Assembly (NCBI RefSeq): GCF_030503735.1
Contig: NZ_CP073096.1
Location: 248,001-312,000 of the forward strand
Direction of reading: 5' to 3'
Source of the DNA: Corynebacterium tuberculostearicum
GTDB taxonomy: Bacteria; Actinomycetota; Actinomycetes; Mycobacteriales; Mycobacteriaceae
Length of the DNA: 64,000 nucleotides
The notes beneath the pieces are model-generated. The model was given only the letters and a program-made list of their open reading frames with translations. It did not search any database and was not told where the DNA came from. Position numbers and translations under genes: made by a program. Below are positions 61,702 through 64,000 of the stretch, one piece after another (within the stretch, counting starts at the first letter, position 1; the number at the start of each line of letters is the position of its first letter).

Positions 61702-63231
61702 ATGATTCCACTTTCTATTGCCGATATTGCTGAAATCACTGGTGGCAGCCTCGATTGCGTCGCAGACCCAAACCAGCGCGTTACCGGCTTAATCGAATTC
61801 GATTCCCGCAAAGTAACCAAGGGCGGGCTTTTCCTCGCGCTGCCCGGTGCCCGCGTGGATGGCCATGACTATGCAGAAAAAGCTATTGAACAAGGAGCCG
61901 TGGCGGTGCTTGCGGCGCGGCCGGTGGGGGTGCCGGCGGTCGTCGTCAAGCCTCAGGGCAAGGTTACTGGTGATGCAGCCAACGCCGATATCTATGCCAA
62001 CGACGAGGATGGTTCTGCTGCAGCGGTAGTGCAGGCGCTTTCTGATATCGCGCGGGAGGTAACCCGCCGCCTGACCGCTGAGCAAGGCCTAGAAATCGTC
62101 GGCGTAACCGGTTCAGCGGGAAAAACCTCCACCAAGGATCTCCTGGCTACCATCTTCCGTGCAGACGGCGAAACTGTTGCGCCTCCAGGCTCTTTCAATA
62201 ATGAAGTTGGCTTGCCGTACACAGCGCTGCGCTGCGATGAGCACACCCGTTTCCTGGTCGCAGAAATGTCCGCCCGCGGCATCGGCCATATTCGCCACCT
62301 AACCACCATTACCGCACCCACCGTCGGCGTGGTCCTGAACGTGGGCACCGCCCATCTGGGTGAATTTGGCTCGCGCGAAAACATTGCCCAAGCCAAAGGC
62401 GAGCTTGTTGAAGCTTTGCCCGCGGCCGCTGAAGGTGGCGTAGCCGTGCTTAATGCCGATGATCCGTTCGTCGCCGGCATGGCCCCGCGCACTGCGGCCA
62501 AGGTGGTGTATTACTCGGCAAATAAGCCACCTGCTGGCGACGCCCAGTATTACGCCAGCGATATTCAGCTCGATGACGTAGCCCGCCCCTCGTTTGTGCT
62601 GCATGCACCGGGAACGCACCCGCTTCCGATAAAGCTGCAGGTCTTTGGCAAGCACCAAGTATCCAATGCTTTGGCAGCGGCAGCGGCAGCAATTGAATCG
62701 GGCATTGAGCCACAGGTAGTAGCTAATGCATTGTCTGGCCACCAGAATGCCTCGGAACACCGCATGGATGTGCGCACCCGCCGCGATGGAGTAACTACCA
62801 TCGATGACTCCTACAATGCCAACCCCGATTCCATGTACGCGGCGATTGCAGCGCTAGCGTATACCTCTGCAGCCCGCCCAGATGCGCGTGCCATCGCCGT
62901 ACTGGGTGAGATGGGTGAGTTGGGTGGCGAGGCCGTCGAAGCCCACCGTGAGTTGGGAGAGGTTTTGTCGAAGTACCACGTTGACCACTTGGTGGCCGTG
63001 GGCAACAACGAGAATATGAGGGCCATGGTCGAGTCCGCTCAGGCGCGGGGTATAAATACTATTATCAGCCCGGATGTTGACGCCGCTGCGGCAGCGGTCG
63101 AAGACATCGTCAGGGTAGCGCCCGCCGGCATCGAAGATTGGGCGGGGCGCGACGCCAAAGATGTAGTCCTCATCAAATCATCGAATGCTCAGCGCTTGTG
63201 GCGCGTGGCAGAACAGCTCAATCGCCGTTAG
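61702..63231 (+). CDS. murF: UDP-MurNAc-tripeptide D-alanyl-D-alanine ligase
   Basis: A 509-residue Mur ligase that adds D-Ala-D-Ala to complete the cytoplasmic precursor. The ATP loop GVTGSAGKTSTKDLL lies around 134-148; NNEVGLPYTAL, NVGTAHLGEFG and DDSYNANPDSM are MurF motifs. AAGGAG in the end of murE acts as its ribosome binding site, so the two are coupled. mraY follows after 30 bases. Confidence 0.97.
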   Translation: MIPLSIADIAEITGGSLDCVADPNQRVTGLIEFDSRKVTKGGLFLALPGARVDGHDYAEKAIEQGAVAVLAARPVGVPAVVVKPQGKVTGDAANADIYANDEDGSAAAVVQALSDIAREVTRRLTAEQGLEIVGVTGSAGKTSTKDLLATIFRADGETVAPPGSFNNEVGLPYTALRCDEHTRFLVAEMSARGIGHIRHLTTITAPTVGVVLNVGTAHLGEFGSRENIAQAKGELVEALPAAAEGGVAVLNADDPFVAGMAPRTAAKVVYYSANKPPAGDAQYYASDIQLDDVARPSFVLHAPGTHPLPIKLQVFGKHQVSNALAAAAAAIESGIEPQVVANALSGHQNASEHRMDVRTRRDGVTTIDDSYNANPDSMYAAIAALAYTSAARPDARAIAVLGEMGELGGEAVEAHRELGEVLSKYHVDHLVAVGNNENMRAMVESAQARGINTIISPDVDAAAAAVEDIVRVAPAGIEDWAGRDAKDVVLIKSSNAQRLWRVAEQLNRR

Positions 63232-63261
63232 TCCTAAGTACAAGGAGAAAGACCTCTAGCA

Positions 63262-64000
63262 ATGACTCAGATCATTATCGCGGGCATCCTCAGCTTCCTC
63301 GTCGCGATCTTTACCACTCCGATGTTGGTCCGGTATTTTTCCGGCGTAGGCAAGGGGCAGGAAATCCGCGAGGACGGGCCGCAGCTGCACCTGCGCAAGC
63401 GCGGGACCCCCACCATGGGTGGACTGGCGATTTTGCTGGCAATTACGGTGGCTTACCTCGTGGTGGGCATTTATGCCCGCGTGACCGGCAACGGTGGTTT
63501 TAGCCCTTCTGGCCTCTTGGTCTATTTCCTCACCATGGGCCTTGGCGGGTTGGGCTTTGCCGATGACTTCATCAAGCTATTTAAGAAGCGCAACCTGGGC
63601 CTGAATAAGACGGCCAAGCTGGTAGGGCAGTTGGCCGTCGCGCTTATCTTCGGCATTTTGGCTCTGCAGTTCCCAGATTCGCACGGCTTGACCCCGGCCT
63701 CGACGAACCTTTCCTTTGTTCGGGATTTTGACACCTTCGATATTGCCGTAGGCGGCGCCGTCATCGGTACCATCATCTTCTTGGTCTTTCTCTACCTGCT
63801 CATTGCGGCATGGTCGAATGCGGTTAACCTGACAGATGGCCTCGATGGCCTAGCCGCCGGCACCACCGCGATGGTGATGGGCGCCTACGCATTGATTTCC
63901 TTCTGGCAGTTCCGCAACTCCTGCGCCGTGTCCCCGTCTGCTGGATGCTATGAGGTACGCGACCCGCTCGACCTTGCAGTGCTTGCCGCAGCCGGCTTGG
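63262..64000 (+). CDS. mraY: Phospho-MurNAc-pentapeptide transferase, cut by window end
   Basis: The first 246 residues of a polytopic enzyme that makes lipid I from UDP-MurNAc-pentapeptide and undecaprenyl phosphate. [32 protein letters not shown] (the catalytic aspartate pair) and [16 protein letters not shown] are characteristic. CAAGGAGAAAG precedes the ATG at a fairly long spacing. The stop codon lies beyond the window. Confidence 0.96.
   Translation, partial: MTQIIIAGILSFLVAIFTTPMLVRYFSGVGKGQEIREDGPQLHLRKRGTPTMGGLAILLAITVAYLVVGIYARVTGNGGFSPSGLLVYFLTMGLGGLGFADDFIKLFKKRNLGLNKTAKLVGQLAVALIFGILALQFPDSHGLTPASTNLSFVRDFDTFDIAVGGAVIGTIIFLVFLYLLIAAWSNAVNLTDGLDGLAAGTTAMVMGAYALISFWQFRNSCAVSPSAGCYEVRDPLDLAVLAAAGL

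Overview
The window is chromosomal DNA of a Corynebacterium. The gene order closely follows the region around thrC, glnA, lipAB, aceF, ltsA, ctaCF, ctaE-qcrCAB, nlpC, pimB, aroG, pknL, mptA, idsA and the dcw cluster that I know from C. glutamicum and, in part, from Mycobacterium. Corynebacterial hallmarks include a diheme cytochrome c1 (QcrC), an actinobacterial four-helix CtaF, LtsA, lipomannan mannosyltransferases and meso-diaminopimelate-type MurE. I cannot name the species. A complete gcvPTH glycine cleavage operon argues against C. glutamicum itself, which is known to lack these genes.

Layout. 1-5536: the end of an MFS transporter, thrC, a micro-ORF, a trypsin-like lipoprotein, a NUDIX hydrolase, and a minus-strand cluster of a TDT-family transporter with two unknown small proteins. 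5762-9140: an accessory McrBC type IV restriction module whose McrB carries an EVE/PUA-like reader domain, closed by a strong terminator. 9191-21507: nitrogen and lipoate block, with glnA, an RDD protein, a DUF4191 protein, lipA, lipB, gcvH-T-P and the three-lipoyl-domain E2 gene aceF. LipB and LipA make the cofactor that GcvH and AceF carry. 21499-30960: thiC behind a TPP riboswitch, pncA, pepA, ilvE, a degenerate CobT-like gene, a DUF3043 gene, an ErpA-type Fe-S carrier and ltsA.

31350-39249: respiratory block. It holds ctaC-ctaF, an IS1249-like insertion sequence, ctaE and qcrCAB, encoding most of the bc1-aa3 supercomplex (ctaD is not here). 39250-40231 is an unusually long non-coding leader in front of nlpC, with several structured or repeated elements. 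40232-54034: cell-envelope block, with two NlpC/P60 peptidases, pimB, glk, plsC, an acyltransferase, a GT87 mannosyltransferase, an RNase AS-type exonuclease, aroG, pknL with its divergent partner, mptA, idsA and a GNAT protein. 54265-64000: an SAV_6107-type protein, a DUF3040 protein, then mraZ-rsmH-ftsL-ftsI-murE-murF-mraY, the start of the division and cell wall cluster, cut by the window end.

Most of the window is ordinary core genome. The accessory or unusual parts are the EVE-McrB/McrC island, the IS element that landed at the ctaCF terminator with a visible 8-bp target duplication, a perfect 360-bp tandem duplication inside aceF, a CobT-like protein lacking expected catalytic motifs, an apparent ATT start codon, and the long nlpC leader. 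No rRNA, tRNA or CRISPR array was seen.
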